From Vermamoeba vermiformis (lineage: Eukaryota; Tubulinea; Echinamoebida), in assembly GCA_045837725.1 (NCBI GenBank), contig JBEWZL010000191.1:1-64000 (forward strand): DNA of 64,000 bases, read 5' to 3'. The position numbers were made by a program, and so were the translations under genes. The notes under the pieces were generated by a model. That model was not told the origin of the DNA. It saw only the letters and a list, made by a program, of their open reading frames with translations, and searched no databases. Shown in pieces: positions 33,956 to 44,813 of the stretch (position 1 is the first letter of the stretch; every line of letters starts with the position of its first letter).

Positions 33956-34014
33956 GACATGTTATATGAAAATAAACGACTAATTTCACTCATGAACTTG
34001 AACGTAGTCTATGT

Positions 34015-36494
34015 TTATATCTTAAGTGATCCTAAGTCAGGTACATTCAATACTTCAGGCACAATCACTTCTGGCTCTGGATCTGCCTCGCGTCTGACTG
34101 GCACTGGCTGAACAACTTCAACGGGCTTTTGTTTACCTTGTTTTCTTTCACGATTCGATTGGTGCTTATCACTAAAGTGCAATATTGTTAGTAAGCCATA
34201 ATAATAGTGATCATAGTTAAGTCACTTACGCGAATTTCAGCAGTTTTGGATGAATTGGGGCGTTAGAGCTGTCGTGATCTGACAACGACTGAACTTTTCC
34301 TCCTTTTTTCTTGCCGTGATAAGGATTACGCGAATGATTATTATTACTATCATTGATATTAATATTGGACTCGTTGTTATTATTCTTTCGCGCGGTATTG
34401 TTTTGCTGTTTCGTCGGACTGACATCCGAAGTTCGTGAATTATTTTTGATATCATTATTAGGCTTAGTAACAGTATTCATAATATATTCAATAGCCAAAT
34501 CAGTGTTATATTGATACTCCACTAAGGCTGCGCGGATCAGCTCCAAATTGAAACAGTTTGTCATCTCCATTATCATCCTTTCATCTTCATTACAATCATT
34601 CAGATCGATCATAACTGGTGCTCTAATTGTTCCGCTTGCCGAGCTCGTACTCGGGGTATTACTATTTTTGGAAGTGGTCGCTGGCTCATCGATCGTATTG
34701 ACCTGCAACCTTGGATCTGTGAAAAATTTTAGTACGACCAATGTAAATATTGAAGAGGGCTAGTATTATATTTATAGTAAGTATATTATATGTACCTTCA
34801 GGGTCTAGTAAAAATATGAATTGAACTGCCATTTCAATGTCGTTGTGGTTGTCGCGTAAAGCTTCTCGAATAAACTCGATATTTTTACATCCTAAAAATA
34901 AAACAAACCGTTAAAAACTATATTTCCTTATTTAGTAATAACACTTCTTACCAGTAACCTCGATAACTTTTTGTTCGTTTTCGCTGAGCTTGATCTTCGG
35001 TTTGGATGTGGATGTGATAACAGTGTTGGAATTGTTGTTGGAAGAGGTCTCTGGTAATGCGGGACTATCAACAGAGACTATATTAATCTCGTTGTATTGT
35101 TCCTCTTCCCAATTCATCGCGGAGCCTCCCTTCATGTACTCTTTGATAAAATTTTTGTCTGATACTTTGCGTTAATTTTTTGGACTAAGAATGATTACTA
35201 TATTTGGAAAGTACCTTCAGGATCGATGACAGAGATGAACTCAATAGTAGCGTGCATGTCATAGTAATTATCCTCCATTACTTTTCGAATAAATTCGAGG
35301 TTTTGACAGCCGGTCGCATCGATCACTTGTTTTTCTTCAAAAGTAATTGGTTTCTTTTTCATCTTTGGATCGTTATTCTTAAAATCAAGGCTCTATATAC
35401 TCTATTATTAGAATCTGCAAATATCAATTACGTCGTTCAGTGAAACGTACTTTTGATGAATCGCCAATGACGATTGACTTCGGAGCTGCTCCGTTAACTT
35501 TCATTTCGTCCATTCGTCGTACTGATGCATAATGATCGCCCTAATGATAATTTTATCAATTTTATTCGTTTTCATGAACAATATTTTACGTGACAACAAT
35601 TGATGTGAGAGCCTGATAAAACGTACCTGATGATAACTTAGGTGGATTGTTCGGACGTTGGCTCCGTCAAAATTTGAAATTTCCCATCGGGGTTGTTCTG
35701 TGAACGATCGTTAGAAGTTATGCAATGACCAAATAAGGAAATATAAGTGTCGCAAACGTACCAAGTTGATGAATACAAATATTAATGTTATATACAAGTG
35801 ACGCTGCTTGAATTTCAATATTTCCTCCCCAAGTAGTATTACGTCGCATATTTGCAAGGTACTATAATAATCAAAGTTAATAGTTGCAAATGGATCCGGA
35901 TTTAGATCTGAACTTACTTTGTCAAAAGGTTGATCGTCTTCTATAAATGGTTCAAAGTCTTCTCTGTGTTGTTCGATAAAATTACAAATAGCAGCACGAT
36001 ATTCAGCGTATCTATTCGGATCTCCTTCAAGCTGATCGGCAATAGATCTGAGGTTGAAAAATTTAAGAAAATTGAAGACCAAAATATTTAATATGGATAT
36101 TTTGCCTTACCTAAATAAACAATTACCATCACCAGCTACATCTTTAATTGTTAAGCCCAAGGGAGCGAGTTGCTCAAGGAACTTTTTCCAATCTCGGTTC
36201 CAGTTTTGATCCTGAAGCGCACAAAAAATAAATAAATGCCTCATAATTATTGCTTCGTTTAATTGTCCATAAAACGTTGTAATTTAATAATTTGGAGATT
36301 TTTAGTTCGAATTTGAAATTTAAAATGTTGATTATAATTAGCTAAATTATTAAAACACTTACGCCATATTGAACTCTTTGCCTATTCTTTCTAAATTGTT
36401 GCTTAATTAATCTATCATTTCGTCGTCTGTCTCGTGGATCGACAAATTCACCTTCGCCACCGTGAGGTCCGGCCTTTCGCTTCTGTTTACCCAT
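34015..36494 (-). CDS. OTUD3: OTUD3-type deubiquitinase with three UBA-like domains
   Basis: A basic start (MGKQKRKAGPHGGEGE) precedes an OTU cysteine protease domain: VAGDGNCLFRSIADQLEGD with catalytic Asp and Cys, REDFEPFIEDDQPFDKY, IHQLEQPRWEI, and catalytic His in SYHQGDHYASVRR. This order and wording match OTUD3. The C-terminal half holds three UBA-like repeats, each about 40 residues: VIDATGCQNLEFIRKVMEDN, VIEVTGCKNIEFIREALRDN and IMEMTNCFNLELIRAALVEY. They are linked by Ser/Asn/Thr-rich spacers. Vertebrate OTUD3 has one UBA-like region, so triplication is unusual. An Asn-rich low-complexity tail follows. It probably edits ubiquitin chains while binding polyubiquitin through several UBAs. 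Confidence 0.88.
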
Positions 36495-36689
36495 ATTATG
36501 GTATATATATTACACAGCTATATTACAAGTGTTGTGGACTGTAACGCCCAGTGATTCAAATAAATATATCAAATTTTCATCACTTTTTCTCAGAGGTTCA
36601 AAATTTTATCAACTTTAGCCAGGTCAAGCAGATCGCAACTTATTCGCAAAATTGTTGGTTTTTATTTTATTCTTGTTGGCCGTATTATA

Positions 36690-39600
36690 TTACTTTCCAT
36701 CAGGAGACATTTCAGATTGCTTTCGCTTGCTTCCCCGTTTTCCTGAATCTGGTACTGGAGTCGCTGCCTTGCTCTTAGGAGTTCTCGATTTAGGAGTATT
36801 AGTATTGCTCTTATCAGCACCATCCATAGACTTTCGCCTTGACTTCGCTTTAGGAGTTGAAGTCGTTTCTGCATCCTGATCCATCGCTAGCGAATCGTAC
36901 TCGTGAACGTTATTATCCTTCTTAGTATTATTGCTATTTTCTTCTTTTTCTGCGCTCTTGCTCGATTTTTTAGCGGGCGTAGCATTTTCTTTTTTCTTTT
37001 GCGATCTGCTGCTCTTAGCAGGCGTATCAGCGGCTAAATAAATTGATTAGCATTCTGTCTACTATAGATGTTAATAAACAGATCCTTACGAGTCGTAGGA
37101 ATAACAGCTGGCGCTTGCTTGAAAACTGGATTCTCAAAGAAGTCTCCTCCCAAAAAGTCGTATTGCGGCAAAATGAACTTAGCAGTGCTTGAAACGTTAA
37201 TCTCTTGATCAAGCAACTTAGGTTCGTTGATTCTTGAAAGAAGTTTGTTCATGCTCTGTTCGAAATCCAACGCAAGATCCGCATCCAAATCTCGATTGTA
37301 GTTCTGGCTATCATAATCCTCGCCACTCTTATCCAAATGAGTCTCTTCAGCGCCATTCATGCCATGGTCCTCTTTCTTAGGCAGCAATCGTTCCACGAAT
37401 TTACCGTAAACGATGCTTGGTGTCGGGATCGTGTGCGAAGGTCCCTCGAAGAAGTTGGACAGCTTAGAGTGAGCAACGGCTGAGAATACGACAGGCAAGC
37501 CAACAGGCGGCTTAGTCACAGGAGCCTGATCGATGACCATGGGATCTTCATCACCCACCATCATCAGATCTGAGTAGTCACTCGGGTCTTTAGGAGCACT
37601 GGCCGCAGCAACCGGAGCTACCTCCGGTGAGGGCTCGGCAGTCTGGAACATAGCCTTGCGTCGCAAGTAATCGTCGATTTCTTCGTCGCCGTACAATTGC
37701 TTGTAAATAGTGTCACCTTCAGCCAATGGTTTTTTGTTCTAAAAACAGATCCGTTAGTACGCGCATGAATAAAAAGTTGAGCGATATTACGTACCAAAGT
37801 CAACTGGTAGTTATCAGCTTCAGTTTGAATGTTGCGCAAGCGAGCCTCGTAATCTTCACGACTGAGCTCACGAACAAACTTGAACTCTTGGTTGCCAGTC
37901 AAGTAAATGATCGAGCAAGGGTCAGCCATGAGCTTCGACTTGGTGCTGCTGGCTCTGTCCGCCTTGTGAGGCACGAATCCGATTCCCTTCATGGGCGTGT
38001 TGATGGTCAGCACTGAGACAGGCTTAGGCGAGGCACCTTCGAACAAAAACAATCGGTTTTGATCGTGTTTGTCGTAACCCTTCTCCGAGTCTTCTTCAAC
38101 AAATCCTTTGCTCACTGCAACGAACTTGGGCTTTGTCGGGTGAACAGCGAACAAATCAGTGTCGATGACGTATGACCACCACAAAGACATGCTCAACAGC
38201 TCCCAGACGAAGATTCGTTCAGTCGAGACGGCCACCAAGTACGTGCTCGAGGGCAAGAAGTGGACTTCCTTGATGTACTCGAAGGTCGCAGGGTACACCA
38301 ATGTGTTCAACAACGTGGTTGTTTGAGGGTTCCACAAAGTAATGATCTAAAGAGTATTGTTAGACTTGGTTAGTCAAAAGCGTAGATGTTCGTACGTTTT
38401 CAAAAGCAATGGCCAAGAGAGATCCATCTTGAGAAAAGCTGCAAGCACGCGTGGGCATTTTAGTGCCATCGCGGTTGTTGCGGTAAAAACCGACTGATCG
38501 GCAGTACCACTCCTTAGTGTGACGAGGACCTTTGCCTTCATTAGCGGCAGGGACTTCAGTTCTGTCACGTGCAGCCCAGATCTTGAACTTGCCGTCCCAA
38601 GATGTCGTCACGCACATATCGTGAGCTGGGCTGTAGGCAAGGTGGCTGACTTTTTGTTCGTGAGGGTTGTTGACTTGCGAGTTCAAGTAATATCTGTGAC
38701 ACGTGTCAGAAACTTGATTCATCACAAGTACTCTATTTCACTTACTGTTGTCGCTTAGCATCGTGCACCCAAAATTTGAGCGTTTGTTCTTTAGTCTCAG
38801 GTCGGAAATCAACCTAAAAAGTACCGTGTCAGCGAGGGTATTCGTGAGTATAATACTACGTACAGTGACCATCCATTGACCGCTCGTACTAAAGCACAAA
38901 TTGCTGACGTAAGGGTCCATAATGCTCTTGCTACCAAAGTTTCGAATGGGGTTAGGAGGCAAGATCTCCATGTGTGCAACATGACGGTCTTCAAAAACTT
39001 CAAAGAACTGAAGGTGACCGCCGCTGCCGTTGAATACGAGCTGGTTGCTCATTGGTTCTCGGACCAATCCTGTTCGCAAATATTCTCCCTCTGAACGAAT
39101 AACAAGGATTAGTGATCTGATCGCGGATCGATCATCCAAAATATAAATCAGATAGGTACTGTATATTTAATATTTAACGACGGAATATAATATGTACGTA
39201 CCGTATTTGATTCCTTCAATAGAAACTAGGAGATTTCTGGATCGAGTGCTGATCAGTCGGATCGTGTTATCAGCGCAGCTAACAGCGTAGATGGAGTGAT
39301 CGGGCGTGGTATGAATACCAACGAGACATGATCCAATTCGAGGAATAAAATCTTTCTTTTGTGTAGCCAATTGCCAAATGACGAATACCATCTAGAAAAT
39401 TCAGGGTCAGTAAACAGACCACACAAAAACAATCTTAAAATATACTAGGTAGTATATATAATATGTTAAATATAATCAAGGTAATATATATATATATTAA
39501 GCAATTGTAAAGGAAACAAAAAATGAAGCATCGGATGCGGATCGCTTACTTCTTTACCACCAGAGAACAAGTAGTGGCCTTCAGCATCGAAGGAGAGGGC

Positions 39601-41055
39601 AGTAACGTATTGAGAGTGCCAGTGCAACACGACTGTCTTCGGATCTGACTTGATCATCTTCGTGTTCTCGTCAGACGGATCCTTTACAAAGCAGTACCAA
39701 AGCTTGATCTGACCAAGTTCATCACCGGTAACTACAAAATCTTGCTTCGGGTGCAAAGCAATCGACGTAATTCTGCTACTATTTTTGAAGCTAAATATTG
39801 AAAGAAAATTAGTTAGTTCAAGATCTGAAAAAAATTGGATCGCGCGATCTTACTTGAAGAAACTTTGTGTCTTGGTATCCCAAATGGTAATGCTCTTGCC
39901 GGTTCTAATGACAAAGTGACGGCTATCAGGGGTCACCATGAAGCCCTTGCAGCTCTTAGGTCTGCAAACAGGTTTCAAGCCAACTGGCGGTTCCTTCAAG
40001 TAATTCCAGCAGTACACTCTGAACACAGTGCGCTCGACAAACTCGTCTGATTTAACTTTTTCTGTTTTTCCAGTAAAATAATCCTCGTATTGCGGCAATG
40101 GCAAGCCCTTTGCTGTTGCCTTTCTCATCGCAGAGAAGTACGCGTTCTTTTGCTTCGTGTAATTGGCTTTTCGTTCGTCGTATCTTACAAATTCTAATAA
40201 TACGTTAGATATAACGCTCATAATTAAAATTTTCCTATTCTTACTCTTCAATGTAGTAACCAAGTAGAGTTTGTTCGATTGTTGTGGATCGAAAGCAAAA
40301 TCGATAATAGGGAACGAGAAGTTGAAAGACTATGATAACATGTCGTTAATAATACGTCCTTATTTAGAAATAACTTCAAAAATGCTATTTTCTGAATAAT
40401 GATGGCTTGACAGATCCCGATCGTGCCAAGATCTGGTTTAAAACACTTACTCGAACCAATACGGCATCGTTATAGTCCCATACTTTTACAGTTCCATCGA
40501 GAGAGAATGAAAATAACTATGAATAAAAATAAATTAGCGCGTTGATAGCGATCGAGGTGGATCAGCGCGATAGATCGCTGCCAAAAATTTGCTTATAGCT
40601 AAATCGCCAAGCTCACGACATACAATCGCGTAATAATTCAATGTAAGGCAGTTTCTTACGTAAATAAAATTTTCTGAGGTCGCGATAAAAACGTTCGATC
40701 TGGATTTGCTATCTAAAGCTTTATGAACTTACCTGAAACTGGTTCATAGGATTAATAGCAACACCAACCACTTTGTCAGTGTGTCCTTTCAAAAATCTCA
40801 TTTGTTCGCCTGTAGTAACGCTGAACATCTTCACCACCGATCCGCAGCACGAGAACAAGTACCTAAAATAATATATTTTGATCAATATCGAGTAATACGT
40901 GCATATGCCAATCGTATATAATGCATATGGAAGTATAGGGCATTGCTGTAATTTTAATAATTTTTTGGAGATCGTTATTACTTTGAATCCTTGGTGAAAA
41001 CGATCGGCTTGGTCGTTAAAAATCCTCCTGTAGTCTTTGTTTCCCTCCACTCCAT
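36690..41055 (-). CDS. WDR75: WDR75/Utp17 (U3 snoRNP, t-UTP subcomplex)
   Basis: Starts MEWRETKTTGGFLTTKPIVF at 41055. About 1,000 residues with two WD40 propellers: FLKGHTDKVVGVAINP, YVTALSFDAEGHYLFSGGKE, KVSHLAYSPAHDMCVTTSWD and ACSFSQDGSLLAIAFENI. The block CRPKSCKGFMVTPDSRHFVI and the C-terminal helical region (GDTIYKQLYGDEEIDDYL) match WDR75/Nan1, which acts in the small-subunit processome for rDNA transcription and 18S pre-rRNA processing in the nucleolus. The C-terminus is Lys/Ser-rich (TPKAKSRRKSMDG, GSKRKQSEMSPDGK), typical of nucleolar proteins. Thirteen or so exons; introns at 40513-40732 and 40865-40985 are longer than average. It lies 195 bp upstream of OTUD3 on the same strand. 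Confidence 0.88.
38697..38708. repeat. Intronic palindrome TGACACGTGTCA
   Basis: Exact 12-bp palindrome inside a short intron (about 38695-38752) of the WDR75 gene. Confidence 0.8.
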
Positions 41056-41698
41056 TTTTTACATGAAATATAAACAAATTGGTGGCTAATCTGAATCTGA
41101 TCGACGATGGGATTCGGTCGTTCACACAACTTTCCCAAAAAGAACAAAATGAATAAGCCTTCGAAGTGCGTTTGTGGTCGCTCTTATCCAAACAGTTGTG
41201 CAGATCGCCTGGTTCGCTTGACAGGCCTAGTTTTGCCTATCAAATTTTTTTGGTCCGACCAAAACGGCAAAAAAATACAGTCAAATTTTCCATCTTATCT
41301 CAGCGGGCTTTTTCTATTCGAAAACGGTCACCCAGCCAAGTTTTATTGACCCTATTTTTTTGGTGGCTGTACCTTGCACAATTTTTTCGGAGTTGGCCAA
41401 TTGATAGTCCTGTGTTAAATGGCTGAAGGTAAGTCAGTGTGACGGATCTATCATGAGGGGCACGAGCCAGATCTCTGCTGTGTAAAATGTTTCGGGTCTA
41501 CAACTACCGGATCCGATACGGCACAGTACGATAAAAAATACTAAAAATACATACAAATGTATAGCTGCTCTGCATGTTATTAAATACGACTAGATCCGCA
41601 TCTATCTGGTTGATCGACTACAACACGTCACTAACTATGCATTTAATCTCGATATAGTTATCAACGAGAGAAACCACCATCTATTAAACAACAACGGA
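41056..41698. promoter_or_regulatory. Divergent intergenic region
   Basis: About 640 bp between the starts of WDR75 (-) and the RRM gene (+). Overlapping plus-strand frames at 41107-41426 show no domain. Several GATC words (CGGATCTA near 41443, CCGGATCCGAT near 41508) cluster here. Confidence 0.4.
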
Positions 41699-44131
41699 AT
41701 GAATATAGCGCACCTTCAACACGTTGACGCGATCAGCAATGGATACAATAATGCTCACTTCGTGCAAATGTCGTATGATAACCAAGCGGCTTATGAAGAT
41801 AGTGGTGATGTAGAGCAAGACGGAAACGTGCCATTATCATCCAAGGGCGAGCCAAAAGGCCCTCCACAAGCTTGTTTATTCGTTGCCTCTTTGGCCCCTG
41901 AAACAGATGAAGATAAATTAAAAGATCAATTCGCTGCTTTCGGTCAGGTATGCACGATTATAACAATTCTAACGCGATTGATGGATATAGAAATTATAAC
42001 ACAATTTTTTCAACAATACATCCAGCTCAAATTTTTTCCGCTCGATCAGCGACTAATCTCATATTGTTTGCGCTTTCCTATGCACCGCATTGGTTTATGG
42101 TGCAATTTATATTGTTAACTGCATGCATTAATTGCAAAAAGATATTTTGCAACGGACTTTCCCTATTTGTCGTCAGTTTGATAAATATCGATCTCCATTT
42201 ATTTTTACGTGCAATAGTATTATTTGAATGTAACAAGAACTTTTTTCTCGCGCTAAACAGATTTTGTGCCTCTTTTTAATATTATTGACTTTTTCATTAA
42301 TTTCTTGGCTTGTAGGTTCTCAAAGTCAAGCTATTGAAGGACAAGTCTTCAAGACCTTATGCTTTTGTACAATTTCAGGTATTTTTCTCGTATTTTTTTG
42401 CGATGTACACTAATTTTTTGCGATCGGATCTAGAACATTGAGGACGCTGACAGTGCGCTACAAGCTCCCAATGGACACATAGTAGATGGTAGAAAGCTTA
42501 GAGTTGAGAGGGCTAAGGTGAACAGAACTCTATTCTTGGCCAAGCTTAGCAGGACAATGTCTAACCAAGTACGTAAAATGACGGATCTGATCTGAGTCGA
42601 GTTTGCTCACAAAGTTTAGGAACTGAGGAATGTTACCGAGGAATATGGACCAGTAGAAAATGTTACAATTATTAAGAATCACCAAACAAATAAGAGCAAA
42701 GGATGCGGCTTCGTCAAGTTTGTGTTCCGAGAGGATGCGATGGATGCTTTCAACGTACGAGAATCAAAGAGAATTTATATATATCTAGCGGCATATCATG
42801 CCTAATATTTTTTTATAGGGCCTCAAGAGCAAGATGAAGAAGTGGGTTGTTGAATGGGCAACATCTGCCAACGATCCCGACATGCTCGGCGTCGACAAAT
42901 GCTCTGTGTTTGTTGGTGGGCTTAATCCAAACTCCGTTACAAGGTACGCGTTTTTGAACCTTCGAAATATGTTGATGATATAGAAAGAGCGGCGGCTGAT
43001 TACCCATATTAGGGAAAACCTGGAACAAAAGTTTGCGCAATATGGCAAGCTTGAAACTGTCACTTTAATCAATCCTTTGTCCGCTACCGGAAAAAGTGAC
43101 GTAGTCTCGGAAGATCCCGTGCAAGAGAAGGCCGATCCAAAATCAGAAGCCACTGACAGCCCCATCCAACCTGCCACCGAAGAATCCAATGAAGCTACCG
43201 ATAAAGCCACCACCGAAAACTCCACTAAGACTAAGAAGACGACAGGTACGTAGCATAAAATAACGCCTATTACAGCACTGACACGAGATCCAGCTGAACG
43301 AACCGCTTTTGCCTTTTTACGGTTTATTGACCCTGTCGCAGCTGCTACTGCCATCGAAAACGAAGTAAGTATATTCTTTTACGACATAAATAATACTAAC
43401 AACTTAATAGAACGGATCTGAATGGTTAGAGAGACGCATCCGAGTCCAATACTGCGAGACCCCCGAAATGAAGTACCGCAAGCGAATGAACAAATATTTG
43501 ATGAATTATGTTGGCCCCATGAACCAGCCTTATTATGTTTACAATCCACAAATGCCCAATGCGATGTATATGGTACGTACAATGATCACGTGCTCGACTT
43601 CCTTATTTGGAAATCAGGTCCCTGCTGTTAACTTCGCGTACAATCCTCCTACTCCAGCGTTCCCCGCGCCACAAAATGCTGGCCCAGCTGTTCCTCCTCA
43701 AGCTCCGAGTGTACCTACCCCTGCTCCTGCAGCTTACAAATTCCCAACTTATCCCAGTACGTCGTTACACAATCCGCATCCGCGACTTCAAAGTATTAAC
43801 AGAGTTTGTTTAGCTACTCCTTACACAAATACTTACAACACTCAAGTCGGTTGGCAATATCCCTATTGGATGTACCAACAATACTACGCTTACGCTGCCC
43901 TTCAAGCGCAGGTACGGATCCGATCCGAAACACGTGTCTTTCCGACGCTTACATTAACTTATTTATTATTAGGCTGCCGAGGGATCGCCCGATGCTACTC
44001 CTATGCCCCTTGATCACCACCAACAAATGAATTATTTTGCTCAAGCCAATGGCGCTGATGAAAGACAAATGAACACATTGACTGAAGCTTTAAACAATGT
44101 TAACATCAATGCACAGCCGAGAACGTTCTAA
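41699..44131 (+). CDS. Three-RRM RNA-binding protein
   Basis: RRM1 has RNP2 CLFVASLAP and RNP1 RPYAFVQFQ; RRM2 has LFLAKLSRT and KGCGFVKFVF; RRM3 has SVFVGGLNP and AFAFLRFIDP, with an acidic Ser/Thr-rich insert of about 50 residues inside RRM3 (about 43085-43250). After RRM3 comes RIRVQYCETPEMKYRKR, then a Pro/Tyr/Gln-rich tail (MNQPYYVYNPQMPN, YPYWMYQQYYAYAALQAQ). The plan resembles fungal and amoebal mRNA regulators of the Nam8/Mrn1 kind, but no specific orthologue is claimed. Intron 1 (41948-42315, 368 nt) is several times longer than neighbours. A perfect hairpin follows 25 bp after the stop. Confidence 0.85.
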
Positions 44132-44155
44132 CAAAAGCGAAATACTAAAATAAAT

Positions 44156-44180
44156 AACTAATCTCAAAAAGAGATTAGTT
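44156..44180. other. Perfect hairpin in the RRM gene 3' region
   Basis: AACTAATCTC, loop AAAAA, then GAGATTAGTT: a 10-bp perfect inverted repeat with a 5-nt loop, just after the AATAAATAA stretch and 25 nt past the RRM stop codon. It could end or protect the mRNA, resembling a stem-loop 3' end. Function is inferred. Confidence 0.6.
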
Positions 44181-44269
44181 TGCGGAACGAGACGTCTGAT
44201 CTACTACGGAAAAAACCACGAAGATCACAAAGATTGAAAATTGCTGATGTCAGGTTAATCTCCGTAGCT

Positions 44270-44735
44270 ATGTACTTTCATACCGCCGCGGCAAGGCAGA
44301 TGTGGATCGGGTCTTTTCCTGATATGGAAAAAACAATTTTGAAGCAGGAAATCACTTTACAGTATTTTAAGAGCATCTATAATACGTTTTTTCGTTCTCA
44401 CGAGGGAATTGAATTCGGTACAAATTCCAGCTCTGATCCCGCTATTTTTAGACAAATTTATGAAATTGCGAAGTATGAGGATCAAACGAGTCACTCATAT
44501 TATAATCATGTATGCTTAGGTGATCATTGTTGTTGGTGAGTCAGTTCAGAATTCGTCACGTGGTTTTCGTCTGAACGTCAAAAACTTATTTTTATTTTAT
44601 GCGCTATTGTGCGTTATTTTATCCACGAATTCGTACTGTCCATCAAACAAATATCGAGGATAATTATTAAAATTTATTTATTTGTTTTCAGAGGACCTGC
44701 CCACAAATCTGGTCTTTTGGACTACCATTAATTTG
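44270..44735 (+). CDS. Uncertain small gene
   Basis: A frame open from 44180, with its first ATG at 44270 (MYFHTAAARQMWIGSFPD), runs to 44539 without a recognised domain (TLQYFKSIYNTFFRSHEGIE, IFRQIYEIAKYED). A GTGAGT donor near 44534 and an acceptor near 44694 could add a short final exon ending in TGA before GAATAAATC near 44754. Amino-acid make-up is protein-like, but neither start nor splicing is certain. It may be a real short gene or the remains of one. Confidence 0.35.
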
Positions 44736-44813
44736 ATTCTTAGAGATCCAAAAGAATAAATCACGAGCATAATAGCATAAATGTCATTTTATTGCTAGTA
44801 TTGGATAATTATT

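Noticed and set aside
41107-41426. Two plus-strand frames upstream of the RRM gene (one with CVCGRSYPNSC)
   Set aside because: Overlapping frames without homology in a divergent promoter region; the Cys pattern is not followed by a second zinc ligand pair.
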